A DNA stretch of 64,000 bases from Pseudomonas marginalis (GCF_001645105.1 NZ_LKEG01000023.1:30281-94280), one strand, 5' to 3'. Counted from the first letter of the stretch, positions 34,218 through 44,314 are shown. Notes: generated from the letters alone by a model not told the origin. Translations and numbers: made by a program.

Positions 34218-36722
34218 ATGCCAAAGCCCCTCAGCGAGTACAACCGTAAGCGCGACTTCGGCGTTACCGGCGAACCGGCAGGCCGTGCACCTGCCGGCAA
34301 ACGCAACGCGTCGGCGCTGTCTTTTGTGATCCAGAAACATGACGCGCGCAACCTGCACTATGACTTTCGCCTGGAACTCGACGGCGTGCTGCTCAGTTGG
34401 GCGGTGCCCAAGGGCCCGAGCCTGGACCCGAGCCAAAAGCGCCTGGCCGTCCACGTGGAAGATCACCCCCTCAGCTATGGCAGCTTCGAAGGCAGTATTC
34501 CCGCCGGCCAATACGGCGCCGGCGACGTCATTGTGTGGGATCGCGGCATCTGGCAGCCCCATGATGACCCGCGTAAGGCCTACGCCGCCGGCAAGCTCAC
34601 ATTCACCCTGGTCGGCGAAAAACTCTCCGGCGACTGGGCGCTGGTGCGCACCCGCCTGAAGGGCAGCGGCGACAAGGAACAATGGCTGTTGATCAAGGAA
34701 AAGGACGCGCAGGCACGCCCGGCAGACGACTACGACATCGTTCAGGCTCAACCGGACAGCGTGGTCAGCGACGCCTCGGCAGGTAAATCCAAGGTTAAAT
34801 TCAACGTTAAATCCAACGCCAAGCCCAGCACCAAAGCCACGCGACAACAAGCAGCGGCAACCGCCCTCCCCGAACAATTCAACCCACAATTGGCCACGCT
34901 GGTCGACCGCGCCCCCGAAGGCAACTGGCAGTACGAAATCAAGTTCGACGGTTACCGCATGCTCACGCGCATTCGCGACGGCGAGGTGCGCCTGTTCACC
35001 CGCAACGGCCATGACTGGACCGAACGCCTGCCGCGCCAGGTCAAGGCCCTGCAGGCCCTCAAGCTCAAGGACAGCTGGCTCGACGGCGAGGTGGTCAGCC
35101 TGAACGGCGACGGCCTGCCAGACTTCCAGGCGCTGCAAAACGCCTTCGATATCGGCCGCAGCCTGGACATTGTCTACTACCTGTTCGATGCGCCGTTCCT
35201 CAACGGCCAGGATCAACGCCAGGCGCCTGTCGAGGCACGCCGCGCCGCGCTCAAGGACACGCTGGCCGCAAGCAGAAGCAAGTTGCTGCGGTTCTCCGAA
35301 GCCTTCACCGCCCACCCTCGCGACATCTTCGAAAGTGCCTGTGACCTCGCCCTGGAAGGCGTGATCGGTAAGCGCCTGGGCAGCCCCTATGTGTCGAGTC
35401 GCAGTGCCGATTGGATCAAGCTTAAATGCCGCCTGCGCCAGGAGTTCGTGATCGTCGGCTACACCCGGCCACAGGGTTCACGCAGTGGTTTCGGCGCGTT
35501 GTTGCTGGCGGTGAATGACGATGCCGGGCTGGTGTATGCCGGGCGTGTGGGCACAGGCTTTGATCACGCGGCACTGAAAGCGATTTACGCGCAACTCAAG
35601 CCCCTGGAATGCAAGGCATCGCCGCTGGAAAAGCCGCTGAGCAGCGCCCAGGCCCGTGGCGTGCATTGGGTGGAGCCGACGTTGGTTGGCGAGGTGCAAT
35701 TCGCCGAATGGACCCGGGAAGGTGTGGTCCGCCAGGCGGCATTCGTGGGGCTGCGCAGCGACAAACCGGCCGCCGAGATCATTCACGAGCAACCACGAAC
35801 GGCCAACGCCATGAAACCCGCGAAAAAAACCAGCGCTGCGGTAACTATCACCCACCCCGACCGGGTGATCGACCCGCAAAGCGGCACCCGGAAGCAGCAA
35901 CTGGCGCAGTTCTACGACAGCATCAGCCAGTGGATCCTGCCCTTCCTGCGCCACCGCCCTGTTTCATTGCTGCGAGCGCCTGAAGGCATCGAAGGCGAGC
36001 CATTCTTCCAGAAACATTCGGAGCGCCTGGCCATTCCCAACATCAAGCACCTGGATCAGGCACTCGACCCAGGGCATGCGCGCCTGATGGAAATCGACAG
36101 CGCCCGCGCGTTGATCGGTGCCGTGCAAATGGGCGCCGTGGAATTTCACACCTGGGGCGCCACCTCAGACAAGATCGAAACCCCCGACCTGTTTGTGCTC
36201 GATCTCGACCCGGACCCGGCGCTGCCCTGGAAAGCCATGCTGGAAGCGGCGCAACTGACCCTGTCGGTGCTGGATGAACTGGGGCTGCAAGCGTTCGTCA
36301 AGACCAGCGGAGGCAAGGGACTGCACCTGGTCGTGCCCCTGGCGCGCCGCGACGGTTGGGACACCGTTAAGGCGTTCGCCAAGGCCATCGCCCAGTTCAT
36401 GACCGAGCAACTGCCCGAGCGTTTTACCGCGACGTCAGGGCCCAAAAACCGCGTCGGCAAGATCTTTATCGACTACCTGCGCAACGCGCGGGGCGCCAGC
36501 ACCGTGGCGGCCTACTCCGTGCGGGCACGCCCAGGCCTGCCGGTGTCGGTGCCGATCAGCCGTGAGGAGTTGAAGGGTTTACGCAGTGCGCAGCAATGGA
36601 CTGTCGCCAATGTGCAGCAGCGGTTGAACGGTTTGAAGGCTGATCCCTGGGCCGGGTATACCAACCGACAGAAGCTCAGCCAGAAGATGTGGGACAAATT
36701 GGGCGCCCGTCCACCGGTGTGA
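34218..36722 (+). CDS. ligD: Multifunctional ATP-dependent DNA ligase LigD
   Basis: An 834-residue three-domain protein. The N-terminal 3'-phosphoesterase domain has FVIQKHDARNLHYDFRLEL and HVEDHPLSYGSFEG. A linker (residues about 190-225) is rich in K, S and A. The ligase domain has the adenylated lysine K242 in EIKFDGYRM and motif IV near ALEGVIGKRLGSPY. The C-terminal polymerase/primase domain (about 540-834) has DRVIDPQSG, the metal-binding DLDPDP and VKTSGGKGLHLVVPL. It fills, trims and seals ends held by Ku. The PE-ligase-polymerase order is that of Pseudomonas LigD. Confidence 0.96.
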   Translation: MPKPLSEYNRKRDFGVTGEPAGRAPAGKRNASALSFVIQKHDARNLHYDFRLELDGVLLSWAVPKGPSLDPSQKRLAVHVEDHPLSYGSFEGSIPAGQYGAGDVIVWDRGIWQPHDDPRKAYAAGKLTFTLVGEKLSGDWALVRTRLKGSGDKEQWLLIKEKDAQARPADDYDIVQAQPDSVVSDASAGKSKVKFNVKSNAKPSTKATRQQAAATALPEQFNPQLATLVDRAPEGNWQYEIKFDGYRMLTRIRDGEVRLFTRNGHDWTERLPRQVKALQALKLKDSWLDGEVVSLNGDGLPDFQALQNAFDIGRSLDIVYYLFDAPFLNGQDQRQAPVEARRAALKDTLAASRSKLLRFSEAFTAHPRDIFESACDLALEGVIGKRLGSPYVSSRSADWIKLKCRLRQEFVIVGYTRPQGSRSGFGALLLAVNDDAGLVYAGRVGTGFDHAALKAIYAQLKPLECKASPLEKPLSSAQARGVHWVEPTLVGEVQFAEWTREGVVRQAAFVGLRSDKPAAEIIHEQPRTANAMKPAKKTSAAVTITHPDRVIDPQSGTRKQQLAQFYDSISQWILPFLRHRPVSLLRAPEGIEGEPFFQKHSERLAIPNIKHLDQALDPGHARLMEIDSARALIGAVQMGAVEFHTWGATSDKIETPDLFVLDLDPDPALPWKAMLEAAQLTLSVLDELGLQAFVKTSGGKGLHLVVPLARRDGWDTVKAFAKAIAQFMTEQLPERFTATSGPKNRVGKIFIDYLRNARGASTVAAYSVRARPGLPVSVPISREELKGLRSAQQWTVANVQQRLNGLKADPWAGYTNRQKLSQKMWDKLGARPPV

Positions 36723-36741
36723 ATGGCGCCCAACGTGACGA

Positions 36742-37641
36742 TCAGATCAGTAGGAAGATCGCTGCCAAACCAGCGAAAATCGCCCACTTTTCCAGGTAAT
36801 AACGGGTACGGTTGCGCTTTTTCAGCGCTTTACCACGCAGACGGATCTTGTACAGCCGCGTGAATGCGCGGTTGAGCCCACCGGTCTTGTCACCCTCATC
36901 ATTGGGCGAACCCGCAGCGGCCATGACGGTACGGCTGAACCAGCGATTGAAAGCCGCCGCCCAGCGGTACTTCATCGGACGCTCAATGTCGCAGAACAGG
37001 ATGATGCGGTTCTGCTGTGTGGTGTTTTCCGCGTAGTGGATATAAGTCTCGTCGAACATCACCGGCTCGCCATCACGCCAGGAGTAGCTTTCGCCATCCA
37101 CGTTGATGTAGCAACCTGGGTCATTCGGCGTATCCAGGCCCAGGTGATAGCGATACGAGCCGGCATACGGATCACGGTGGCGTACCAATTTTGAGCCCGG
37201 CGGCAGCTCGGCAAACATCGCGGCCTTGATCGAGCCGATGCTCTGGACCAACGCCGTGGTGCGCGGGCACAGCTTCATCGCCGACGGATGACTGTCGCCA
37301 TACCATTTCAGGTAAAAGCGTTTCCAACCCGACTTGAAGAACGAATTGAAGCCAACGTCGTTGTATTGGTCCGAACGCTTGATTTCCCCGGCACGCATCA
37401 GGTTCTGGCCTTCCTGGCGGATTTCTTCCCAGTGTTCCTGGAGCGGGCTCAGGTCGGGAAAATCGCTGGGCGGCAGGTAGGGCCGGCTGGGCAGCTTGGA
37501 GAAGAGATAGAGAAAACAGTTGATCGGGGCGAGAAAGGTCGAATGATCACTGAGCTGGCGGCCCAGCTTGTGTCGCACCCGGCCACGCAGGTGGACATAC
37601 GCAATCGAGGCAACGTAAAGAACAACAATGATGAGCTTCAA
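36742..37641 (-). CDS. lpxO: Lipid A hydroxylase LpxO
   Basis: A 299-residue membrane-bound dioxygenase that 2-hydroxylates the secondary acyl chain of lipid A using Fe(II) and 2-oxoglutarate. An N-terminal anchor (LIIVVLYVASIAYV) is followed by the aspartyl/asparaginyl beta-hydroxylase domain. The iron ligands are in RHRDPYAGSYRYHLGL and DETYIHYAEN, with the 2-oxoglutarate-binding arginine in NRIILFCD. The match to Salmonella LpxO is strong in recall, including FNSFFKSGWKRFYLKWYG. Its 3' end faces ligD with a 19-base gap that has no clear terminator. Confidence 0.93.
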   Translation of the reverse strand: MKLIIVVLYVASIAYVHLRGRVRHKLGRQLSDHSTFLAPINCFLYLFSKLPSRPYLPPSDFPDLSPLQEHWEEIRQEGQNLMRAGEIKRSDQYNDVGFNSFFKSGWKRFYLKWYGDSHPSAMKLCPRTTALVQSIGSIKAAMFAELPPGSKLVRHRDPYAGSYRYHLGLDTPNDPGCYINVDGESYSWRDGEPVMFDETYIHYAENTTQQNRIILFCDIERPMKYRWAAAFNRWFSRTVMAAAGSPNDEGDKTGGLNRAFTRLYKIRLRGKALKKRNRTRYYLEKWAIFAGLAAIFLLI

Positions 37642-37843
37642 GGGATTTCGTCACACGTCAGAAGAGAACAGGCTGCTCCTGCGTGCCCACGACGGCCGAG
37701 GATGGATAGCAGCACCTGAAATCACAATTCACACAATCGGCACCACCGTCTGAGAGATCGATGCGTTGCCATTGGCAGTTATTTAGCCACAGTTTGTAAC
37801 CAAAAGTTAACTAAGAATTGTGAAAAGCTGTCTTCTGAATGTG

Positions 37844-37877
37844 TTGAGCGGGCTTGCTCAGGGGCACGCCCGCGGTG
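37844..37877. repeat. Partial REP-like hairpin
   Basis: GCGGGC at 37848-37853 pairs with GCCCGC at 37868-37873, and the left side reads GTTGAGCGGGCTTGCTC, close to the 18-bp head of the larger REP elements in this window. It lies 14 bases beyond the stop of the Wzz-type gene and may serve as its 3' hairpin. The rest of 37642-37890 shows no gene. Confidence 0.5.
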
Positions 37878-37890
37878 CGGTTAATCCATC

Positions 37891-39207
37891 TTATCGAGGG
37901 GGTAAACGACGCTCATTGATCACCGAAAATGGCCCGTTCTCCCGGCGCACTTGTGCGAAATGCCGAATCAACGCCACCAAAACACCCAGCATCAGCCCTG
38001 CCATCAGGCTCAATGCAATAATCAGGGCTTTTTTCGGTTTGACCGGCCCCAGCGGTTCCTGTGCCTGGCGGTCCACCGTCACCAACTTCAGCGCGCTCAT
38101 ATCGATACTGAGGCCGCGCAGCCGGGCCTCCTCCGCCCACAGTGGCTCCACACCTTGCAGGAATATGTCCTCATCCTTACGGCTGTTGAGCACCTCCACT
38201 TCGCGATTGACATCAAGCATGCGCAACTCCTTGCTGATTTCGGCAACCCGATTGTTGGTGAAGTCATCATTGGAACGTTGCGCCAACGCTGTGCGCTCGG
38301 CCTCCAGCGCCTCGGTGCCCATGAAGTACAGCGGGATTTTCTGGTTGGTGACTTCGGTGCGCATCACCTGGCCGGCCCCCCGAACCGCGCTGGCTCCCAT
38401 GGCGGAAGGCGTGGTGGGGCTGTTGATGCCGATGGACTTGGCGATGGAAATAGCCTCGGCCAATTCTGCCAGGCGGCTGACGCGTTGCATTTTCATCTGC
38501 AAGCGCAGCGCGGAGAGTTCATCCTTCAATTGAGCGCGCTTGACCTTATCCGCCTCCAGCAACCTGGCGATTTTTGACGCTTTGCCCGTTTCGTAGTTGG
38601 CGCGTGCCGCGTCGATCTTGCCTTTGAGCTCGTTCAGGCGGTTGTTCACGATCACCTTGAGGTCCGCGCCCACTTGCTCGCGTTGCTGCATGATCGCATA
38701 GGCTACTAACCCGTTTAGAATCGCCACCCCATCAATCCCATTGGGGTACTGCATTTCCAAGCGGAGGTAATTGTTGAGTGCGTCGGGCTTCTTGGGATCT
38801 GCGCCCACCAAGTTGATAGCGTTCTGATTGAACGCTTCAAAGCTCTGTTCCAGGCTTCGCCCAGGTTGTTGAAAGGCCTCGAACAAAGGCAGGTTGGCCC
38901 TGAAGAAGCCCAGCCGCGTTTCGTAGGAATCCAGCTGTGCACCGACTTTGGCCAGCGCATCGGCCGGCGGTAACTTGTAGACTTCGGAGCGGTTGAGTGC
39001 ATCCAGCTCATTGATTGCCGCAGGCCGTAACACACTGCTGACTTGGTAAACCCTCGGCGCAAGGAACGCGTAGCCTACTCCCAGAAGGCCCGCCAGAATC
39101 GTGCAACCGATGATCAGTTTTTTTTGCTTCCAGATCGCGTGAAACAGTTCAAACAGATCGATTTCATCCGTAGGCAAATATTGATGCAGCTGGGGAGTGT
39201 TGTTCAA
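37891..39207 (-). CDS. Wzz-type polysaccharide chain-length determinant protein
   Basis: A 438-residue polysaccharide co-polymerase, started by TTG at 39207 (no ATG fits the conserved N-terminus). It begins with a cytosolic segment DEIDLFELFHAIWKQKK, typical of Wzz, then helix LIIGCTILAGLLGVGYAFLAP. A large periplasmic coiled-coil region with NRLNELKGKIDAARANYE follows, and the C-terminal helix has the proline-rich motif EPLGPVKPKKALIIALSLMAG. It controls O-antigen or exopolysaccharide length, but no biosynthetic cluster is adjacent, so it acts with genes elsewhere. The lpxO neighbour also modifies the outer-membrane surface. Confidence 0.88.
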   Translation of the reverse strand: MNNTPQLHQYLPTDEIDLFELFHAIWKQKKLIIGCTILAGLLGVGYAFLAPRVYQVSSVLRPAAINELDALNRSEVYKLPPADALAKVGAQLDSYETRLGFFRANLPLFEAFQQPGRSLEQSFEAFNQNAINLVGADPKKPDALNNYLRLEMQYPNGIDGVAILNGLVAYAIMQQREQVGADLKVIVNNRLNELKGKIDAARANYETGKASKIARLLEADKVKRAQLKDELSALRLQMKMQRVSRLAELAEAISIAKSIGINSPTTPSAMGASAVRGAGQVMRTEVTNQKIPLYFMGTEALEAERTALAQRSNDDFTNNRVAEISKELRMLDVNREVEVLNSRKDEDIFLQGVEPLWAEEARLRGLSIDMSALKLVTVDRQAQEPLGPVKPKKALIIALSLMAGLMLGVLVALIRHFAQVRRENGPFSVINERRLPPR

Positions 39208-39568
39208 ATGTCTTACACCCTGGTGAGTTGAAATTCAGCGCCTGACAACAGACCTGATCAACAACTGAATAAACAGGGGGCAACGTCCGGCCACACGACA
39301 CGCATGGCCCTCTGCGGTAACGGAGCCACCCAACTCACTGAAACGTCAGCCTAAGCAGCAAGCGGTTTCATTTCAGTGACACGGGTGTCATTAGTGACCG
39401 ACACCCAGAGCATTGACGCTCCGTTACAAGACGTTACCCGGAGGGCAGGCAAAGTACGCCAATTGCCTGTGTTCATAACGAAAAATTGCATAAGAAAATA
39501 AAAAACAGGACCCTTCCTACGCTTGACTACGCATCAGGCCTTCACCCCCTCAGCAAAAAGGAATTTGT
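39208..39568. promoter_or_regulatory. 361-base intergenic region with a small dyad
   Basis: No gene is recognised. A dyad TGACACGGGTGTCA lies at 39377-39390, with a related TAGTGACCGACACC just after it. The right end is AT-rich (39480-39510) and could hold the promoter of the gene at 39569. The left end should hold the promoter of the Wzz-type gene. Confidence 0.4.
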
Positions 39569-39955
39569 ATGTCATCCATTTCCGACCCAGACCTTCAAGC
39601 CCTCCAAGGTGCCTGGGAGCAAACCTCACTCGAAGACAGTGGCGTGCTTAATCCCGTCGACGCGCACAGCGCCCCCGGCGCAATCACCACGATTAGCGGC
39701 GACCGCTTCGAAGTGAAAACCGTCAGTGGCGAGGTATTGCTGGCTGGCCGGTTTTTCCTGGACAGCAGCACCGTTCCCAAGGGCATTACCTGGGTCGACT
39801 CCATAGGGGATGACGCCGGCAAACACTTGCCTGCCAGTTATCGCCTCGAAGGGGATGAGTTTGTGTTCATTGCAGCCGATGAAAGTATGCCCAGGCCAAT
39901 CGTATTCAGTACTGGCCCAGGTCAAACCATGCGCACGTTCGTGCGGCGCTCCTGA
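39569..39955 (+). CDS. TIGR03067-like small beta-barrel protein
   Basis: A 128-residue protein; AAGGA lies 7 bases before the ATG. It starts DLQALQGAWEQTSLEDSG, the pattern of the TIGR03067 family, a lipocalin-like small barrel originally seen in planctomycetes, and continues with short strands FEVKTVSGEVLLAGRFFLD, ASYRLEGDEFVFIAA and TMRTFVRRS. There is no signal peptide and the function is unknown. It is flanked by a long intergenic region on the left and a terminator on the right, so it is a single-gene unit. Confidence 0.7.
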   Translation: MSSISDPDLQALQGAWEQTSLEDSGVLNPVDAHSAPGAITTISGDRFEVKTVSGEVLLAGRFFLDSSTVPKGITWVDSIGDDAGKHLPASYRLEGDEFVFIAADESMPRPIVFSTGPGQTMRTFVRRS

Positions 39956-40056
39956 ACGACGCCTTACGATCCTGTGACAGTATTTTCACAGGGCCTTCAC
40001 TTTCGGGTCTATAGGGTGAAGCCTACCTACTCCAGTGAATCTCCAGTGAATCCCTT

Positions 40057-40085
40057 AGCCCGCGTCTTTTCGCGGGCTTTTTTTT
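40057..40085 (+). terminator. Rho-independent terminator
   Basis: AGCCCGCG at 40057-40064 pairs with CGCGGGCT at 40071-40078 around TCTTTT, and is followed by seven more T. It lies about 100 bases after the gene at 39569. A weaker hairpin, CCTGTGA with TCACAGG at 39971-39992, lies between them. Confidence 0.85.
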
Positions 40086-40102
40086 GCCTGTGGAATGACG
40101 CC

Positions 40103-40914
40103 TCAATCGGCACGCTTGATGGCCGTCAAGGTAAAGCACATCGGCAATTGCGCAGGCTGGTCTTCGTACTGGTCGTAAAGCTCTTCACGGTTGGAATGGG
40201 CATATTCCTCCAAGTGGCTGATCTGCAAGCCCGCGCAGATCGCGGCGTTTACCAGGTCGCCCAAGGTATGCACATACCAATAAGAGGTGGGCCCGGCAAT
40301 CTCGCCCTGGCCTTCATAAACAATTGACTCCTGCAGCAGAAAGGCTCGCGCTGGAAGTAGGAGCTGGCCGGCAGGAATGGGTTTTGCGCGCGAGGATCGA
40401 ACACCTCCAGGAACGGATGGGTTTCGTACATCACCAGCGTGCCGCCGGGTTTCAGGGTGCTGGCAACGTGGTGCATGAACAGCGCCACGTCCGGCATCCA
40501 GCCCAGCACACCGATGGTCACCAAGGCGATATCGAAACGCTCGTGCAACACGTGCGGCAGCTGATGGATATCACTTTCCACGAACTCAGGGTTATGCGGC
40601 GAGACACTCGCCAGCTCACGGGCCTGCTGCAGAAACGCGGGCGATTGGTCCACGCCCACCACCGAGCGCGCGCCAAGGCTGAACAACGAGAGGCTCTCGC
40701 GACCATTGTTACAACACAGTTGCACCACGTCTTTACCGGCCACGCCTACGTCTTGCAGCACGCCGCTGATGGTAGGGTCCAGGCATGAAAAATCAGGCTT
40801 GCCGACACCGCTGAGCAGCGCGTTCCAAGTGTCGGTGGTTTTGTGCAGGCTGGCAGATTGGTCCCAGGCGTCCTTGTTGCAGGCGACCGCCTGTTGAGGT
40901 GAGGGCATGTCCAT
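40103..40914 (-). pseudogene. SAM-dependent methyltransferase with a one-base frameshift
   Basis: The frame opens at ATG 40914 (GGAG upstream) and encodes a class I methyltransferase: motif I VVQLCCNNGRESLSLFSLGA, then VVGVDQS, FVESDIHQLP and LKPGGTLVMYETHPFLEVFD. After EPF near 40343 it slips into a wrong frame and stops at 40249. In the adjacent frame the reading continues from 40340 as SIVYEGQGEIAGPTSYWYVH through HSNREELYDQYED to TGA at 40105-40103. The total of 812 bases is one short of a multiple of three. Loss of one C in the TTTC(C)TGCTG run at 40337-40343 explains this. It may be a recent mutation or a sequencing error. Confidence 0.8.
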
Positions 40915-41027
40915 TGCGTCTCCAGATAATCCATTGAGTGGGGCTCTGAAAATAAGCCAAGTGCCTGCGGATTAAAACCCCGAGAAACGGGCGAAACTTA
41001 ACGCGACGCCTGTAGGTCATTTACGCT

Positions 41028-42308
41028 GTGAGTGTTCAACCCCTGAACGCCGCCTCAGAAGTTCTCGCCGTGGCCAAACATTCCGACCTGCGTAATACAC
41101 TGTCCCTGGACAGCCTGAACTTCTTCCTGGCGGATGTGCGCGACGGACTCGGTCCCTACCTCGCCATCTACTTGCTGGCCGTGCACAAATGGGACCCGGC
41201 CAGTATCGGCGTGGTCATGACCCTGGCGGGTATCGCCGCGCTGCTCACCCAGGGGCCGGCAGGTGCATTGATCGACCGTACCCGCAGCAAGCGCGCGGTC
41301 ATTGCGCTGGCCGCCATCGTGGTCACCGCCAGTTGCCTGCTGCTGCCCTTTGTCAGTTCTTTCAGCCTGGTCGCCCTTACCCAGGCCGCCAGCGCCGTTG
41401 CCGCGTCCGTGTTTGCCCCAGCGATCAGCGCGATCTCCCTGGGCATCACCGGCCCCCGCGCGTTCACCCGCCGCACAGGGCGCAATGAAACCTTCAACCA
41501 CGCCGGCAATGCCGTGGCCGCGTTGTTGGCCGGCGGCCTGGCCTACCTGTTCGGGCCGGTGGTGGTGTTCTACCTGATGGCCTTTATGGCGGTGGCCAGT
41601 ATCGTCGCGATCAGTTGCGTGTCGGCCGAGGCGATCGACCACGACGTCGCCCGAGGCTTCGACCCGGCGCATCACACCGATCATGAGCAACCGTCCGGCA
41701 TGAAGGTATTACTGGCGAACCGCCCGCTGTTGTTGTTCGCCATCTGCTGCGCGCTGTTCCACTTGGCCAATGCGGCGATGCTGCCGCTGGTCAGCCAAAA
41801 GCTGGCGCAGATCAACCTGCACATGGCCACCCCGCTGACGTCGGCCTGCATCGTCGCCGCGCAACTCGTGATGGTGCCGATGGCCTGGCTGGTCGGGTTG
41901 AAGGCCGACATCTGGGGACGCAAGCCGTTGCTGATGGCCGGTTTCATGATCCTGCCGTTGCGCGGCGTGCTCTACACCCTGTCCAGCGACCCTTACTGGC
42001 TGGTGGCCGTGCAAATGCTCGACGGCATCGGCGCAGGCATCTTCGGCGCGTTGTTCCCGGTGATCGTCAAGGACCTGACCCAAGGCACCGGCCGCTTCAA
42101 CGTCAGCCTGGGCGCCCTCTCCACCGTCTTTGGCCTGGGCGCGGCGCTGAGCAGCAGCCTGGCAGGTTTTGTGGTGCAAGAGGCCGGCTACAACGCGGCA
42201 TTCCTGACCCTGGCCGGCGTGGCGGCGCTGGCCTTGGCGCTGTTATGGCTGGCGATGCCGGAGACGTTGGAGAAACCTTCCTTCGCTCGACATACAACTG
42301 TCGCCTGA
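41028..42308 (+). CDS. MFS transporter (drug-efflux type)
   Basis: A 426-residue transporter started by GTG at 41028. Twelve hydrophobic segments are visible. The loop 2-3 signature is GALIDRTRSKRAVI, and the second half has ADIWGRKPLLMAGFM with VQMLDGIGAGIFGALFPVIVKDLT. The central cytosolic loop between helices 6 and 7 is about 30 residues (EAIDHDVARGFDPAHHTDHEQ). Pseudomonas homologues are annotated as MFS transporters of unknown substrate. It is divergent from the frameshifted methyltransferase with 113 bases between them. Confidence 0.87.
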   Translation: MSVQPLNAASEVLAVAKHSDLRNTLSLDSLNFFLADVRDGLGPYLAIYLLAVHKWDPASIGVVMTLAGIAALLTQGPAGALIDRTRSKRAVIALAAIVVTASCLLLPFVSSFSLVALTQAASAVAASVFAPAISAISLGITGPRAFTRRTGRNETFNHAGNAVAALLAGGLAYLFGPVVVFYLMAFMAVASIVAISCVSAEAIDHDVARGFDPAHHTDHEQPSGMKVLLANRPLLLFAICCALFHLANAAMLPLVSQKLAQINLHMATPLTSACIVAAQLVMVPMAWLVGLKADIWGRKPLLMAGFMILPLRGVLYTLSSDPYWLVAVQMLDGIGAGIFGALFPVIVKDLTQGTGRFNVSLGALSTVFGLGAALSSSLAGFVVQEAGYNAAFLTLAGVAALALALLWLAMPETLEKPSFARHTTVA

Positions 42309-42450
42309 CATATGCGACAATGCGCGCCAAATTCCAACACACATCCCAAATTTTCTGCTCAGCGACCGGGTTTCGCGCCTTGATGTCGCTGTTGACGCAT
42401 GCCTGAAGGCTCCTGCAGTCACGCTCGCAACCCATTGATAGGTAAAGTAA

Positions 42451-44037
42451 TTGATCTCCACAGCTAACATCACCATGCAGTTCGGCGCCAAGCCGCTCTT
42501 TGAGAACGTCTCGGTCAAGTTCGGCGCCGGCAACCGTTATGGTTTGATCGGTGCCAACGGTTGCGGCAAGTCGACCTTCATGAAAATCCTCGGCGGCGAC
42601 CTGGATCCGTCCGGCGGCCAGGTCATGCTGGAGCCGAATGTACGCCTGGGTAAACTGCGCCAGGACCAGTTCGCCTACGAAGAATTCACCGTGCTCGACA
42701 CCGTGATCATGGGCCACGAAGAGCTGTGGAAGGTCAAGGCCGAGCGCGACCGTATCTACTCGCTGCCGGAAATGAGCGAAGACGACGGCATGGCCGTGGC
42801 CGAGCTGGAAACCGAGTTCGCCGAGATGGACGGCTACACCGCCGAATCGCGTGCCGGTGAGCTGCTGCTGGGCCTGGGTATTCCCCTGGAACAGCACTTT
42901 GGCCCGATGAGCGAAGTGTCCCCAGGCTGGAAGCTGCGTGTGCTGCTGGCCCAGGCATTGTTCTCCGATCCTGAAGTGCTGTTGCTCGACGAACCGACCA
43001 ACCACTTGGACATCAACACCATCCGCTGGCTGGAAAACATCCTGACCCAGCGCTCCAGCCTGATGATCATCATCTCTCACGACCGTCACTTCCTGAACAG
43101 CGTGTGCACCCACATGGCTGACCTGGACTACGGCGAGCTGCGCCTGTTCCCGGGCAACTACGACGAGTACATGACCGTGGCGACCCAGTCCCGCGAGCAA
43201 TTGCTGTCGGACAACGCCAAGAAGAAGGCGCAGATCTCCGAACTGCAATCCTTCGTCAGCCGCTTCTCGGCCAACGCCTCGAAAGCCAAGCAGGCCACCT
43301 CCCGCGCCAAGGCGATCGACAAGATCCAACTGGCCGAGGTCAAGCCTTCGAGCCGCGTGAGCCCGTTCATCCGTTTCGAACAGACCAAAAAGCTGCACCG
43401 CCAGGCGGTCATCGTCGAGCGCATGGCCAAAGGCTTCGATGGCAAGCCGCTGTTCAAGGACTTCAGCTTCCAGGTTGAAGCGGGCGAGCGCGTGGCGATC
43501 ATCGGCCCGAACGGCATTGGCAAGACCACCCTGCTGCGCACCCTGGTCAACGAACTGACGCCGGACGCCGGTAGCATCAAGTGGACCGAAGCCGCTGAAC
43601 TGGGCTACTACGCACAGGACCACGCCCACGACTTCGAAGACGACATGAGCCTGTTCGACTGGATGGGCCAGTGGACCCAAGGCGAACAAGTGATCCGTGG
43701 CACCCTGGGCCGCATGCTGTTCTCCAACGACGAGATCCTCAAGTCGGTCAAGGTGATCTCCGGTGGTGAGCAAGGTCGCATGCTGTTCGGCAAGCTGATC
43801 CTGCAAAAGCCGAACGTGCTGATCATGGACGAACCGACCAACCACTTGGACATGGAATCCATCGAAGCACTGAACCTGGCGCTGGAAAACTACCCAGGCA
43901 CGCTGATCTTCGTCAGCCACGACCGCGAGTTCGTATCGTCCCTGGCCACCCGCATCATCGAGTTGAGCGCCGATGGCGTGATCGACTTCAGCGGCACCTA
44001 CGATGACTACCTGCGCAGCCAAGGCGTGGTGTTCTAA
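42451..44037 (+). CDS. ABC-F family ATPase, YbiT type
   Basis: A 528-residue soluble ABC-F protein, started by TTG at 42451 with AGGTAA upstream. Both nucleotide-binding domains are complete: Walker [10 protein letters not shown] and GPNGIGKTT, Walker [12 protein letters not shown] and [11 protein letters not shown], with the ABC signature ISGGEQGR in the second and the divergent VSPGWKLR in the first. The linker between them (about 240-320) is helical and basic. No membrane domain exists; ABC-F proteins bind the ribosomal E site and relieve stalling. The C-terminal YDDYLRSQG is YbiT-like. A REP element follows 8 bases after the stop. Confidence 0.93.
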   Translation: MISTANITMQFGAKPLFENVSVKFGAGNRYGLIGANGCGKSTFMKILGGDLDPSGGQVMLEPNVRLGKLRQDQFAYEEFTVLDTVIMGHEELWKVKAERDRIYSLPEMSEDDGMAVAELETEFAEMDGYTAESRAGELLLGLGIPLEQHFGPMSEVSPGWKLRVLLAQALFSDPEVLLLDEPTNHLDINTIRWLENILTQRSSLMIIISHDRHFLNSVCTHMADLDYGELRLFPGNYDEYMTVATQSREQLLSDNAKKKAQISELQSFVSRFSANASKAKQATSRAKAIDKIQLAEVKPSSRVSPFIRFEQTKKLHRQAVIVERMAKGFDGKPLFKDFSFQVEAGERVAIIGPNGIGKTTLLRTLVNELTPDAGSIKWTEAAELGYYAQDHAHDFEDDMSLFDWMGQWTQGEQVIRGTLGRMLFSNDEILKSVKVISGGEQGRMLFGKLILQKPNVLIMDEPTNHLDMESIEALNLALENYPGTLIFVSHDREFVSSLATRIIELSADGVIDFSGTYDDYLRSQGVVF

Positions 44038-44045
44038 AACACCCC

Positions 44046-44217
44046 TTGTAGTGAGCGCGCTTGCTGTGGTGAGCGGGCTTGCCCCGCGCTGGGCTGCGAA
44101 GCGGCCCTAAAAAGAACACCGCGCTCTGTCAGACAGAACGCGGTGTTTTCTATTGGGGCCGCTTCGCAGCCCAGCGCGGGGCAAGCCCGCTCACCACAGC
44201 AAGCCCGCTCACCACAA
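44046..44217. repeat. REP/BIME element A with doubled 18-bp ends
   Basis: A long inverted repeat: 44064-44107 on the left is complementary to 44156-44199 on the right, with an inner hairpin AACACCGCG/CGCGGTGTT around a TCTGTCAGACAGA core. Each end carries two consecutive 18-bp units (left 44046-44063 and 44064-44081, right 44182-44199 and 44200-44217) of the type CTGTGGTGAGCGGGCTTG. The inner hairpin followed by TTTTC could also terminate the ABC-F gene. Confidence 0.9.
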
Positions 44218-44314
44218 CAACACACCTGTTCATCAGGCAAAGTAGTTAGCCTGCTTTCTTTTCCCCCTGGCCCTTGCCATCATGCCCTCACCGCCCGCCC
44301 GCGAATGAGTGCCC

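Noticed and set aside
42103..44022. 639-codon open frame on the minus strand opposite the ABC-F gene
   Set aside because: The plus strand encodes a complete two-domain ABC-F ATPase. The opposing frame has antisense-type composition and no motif.
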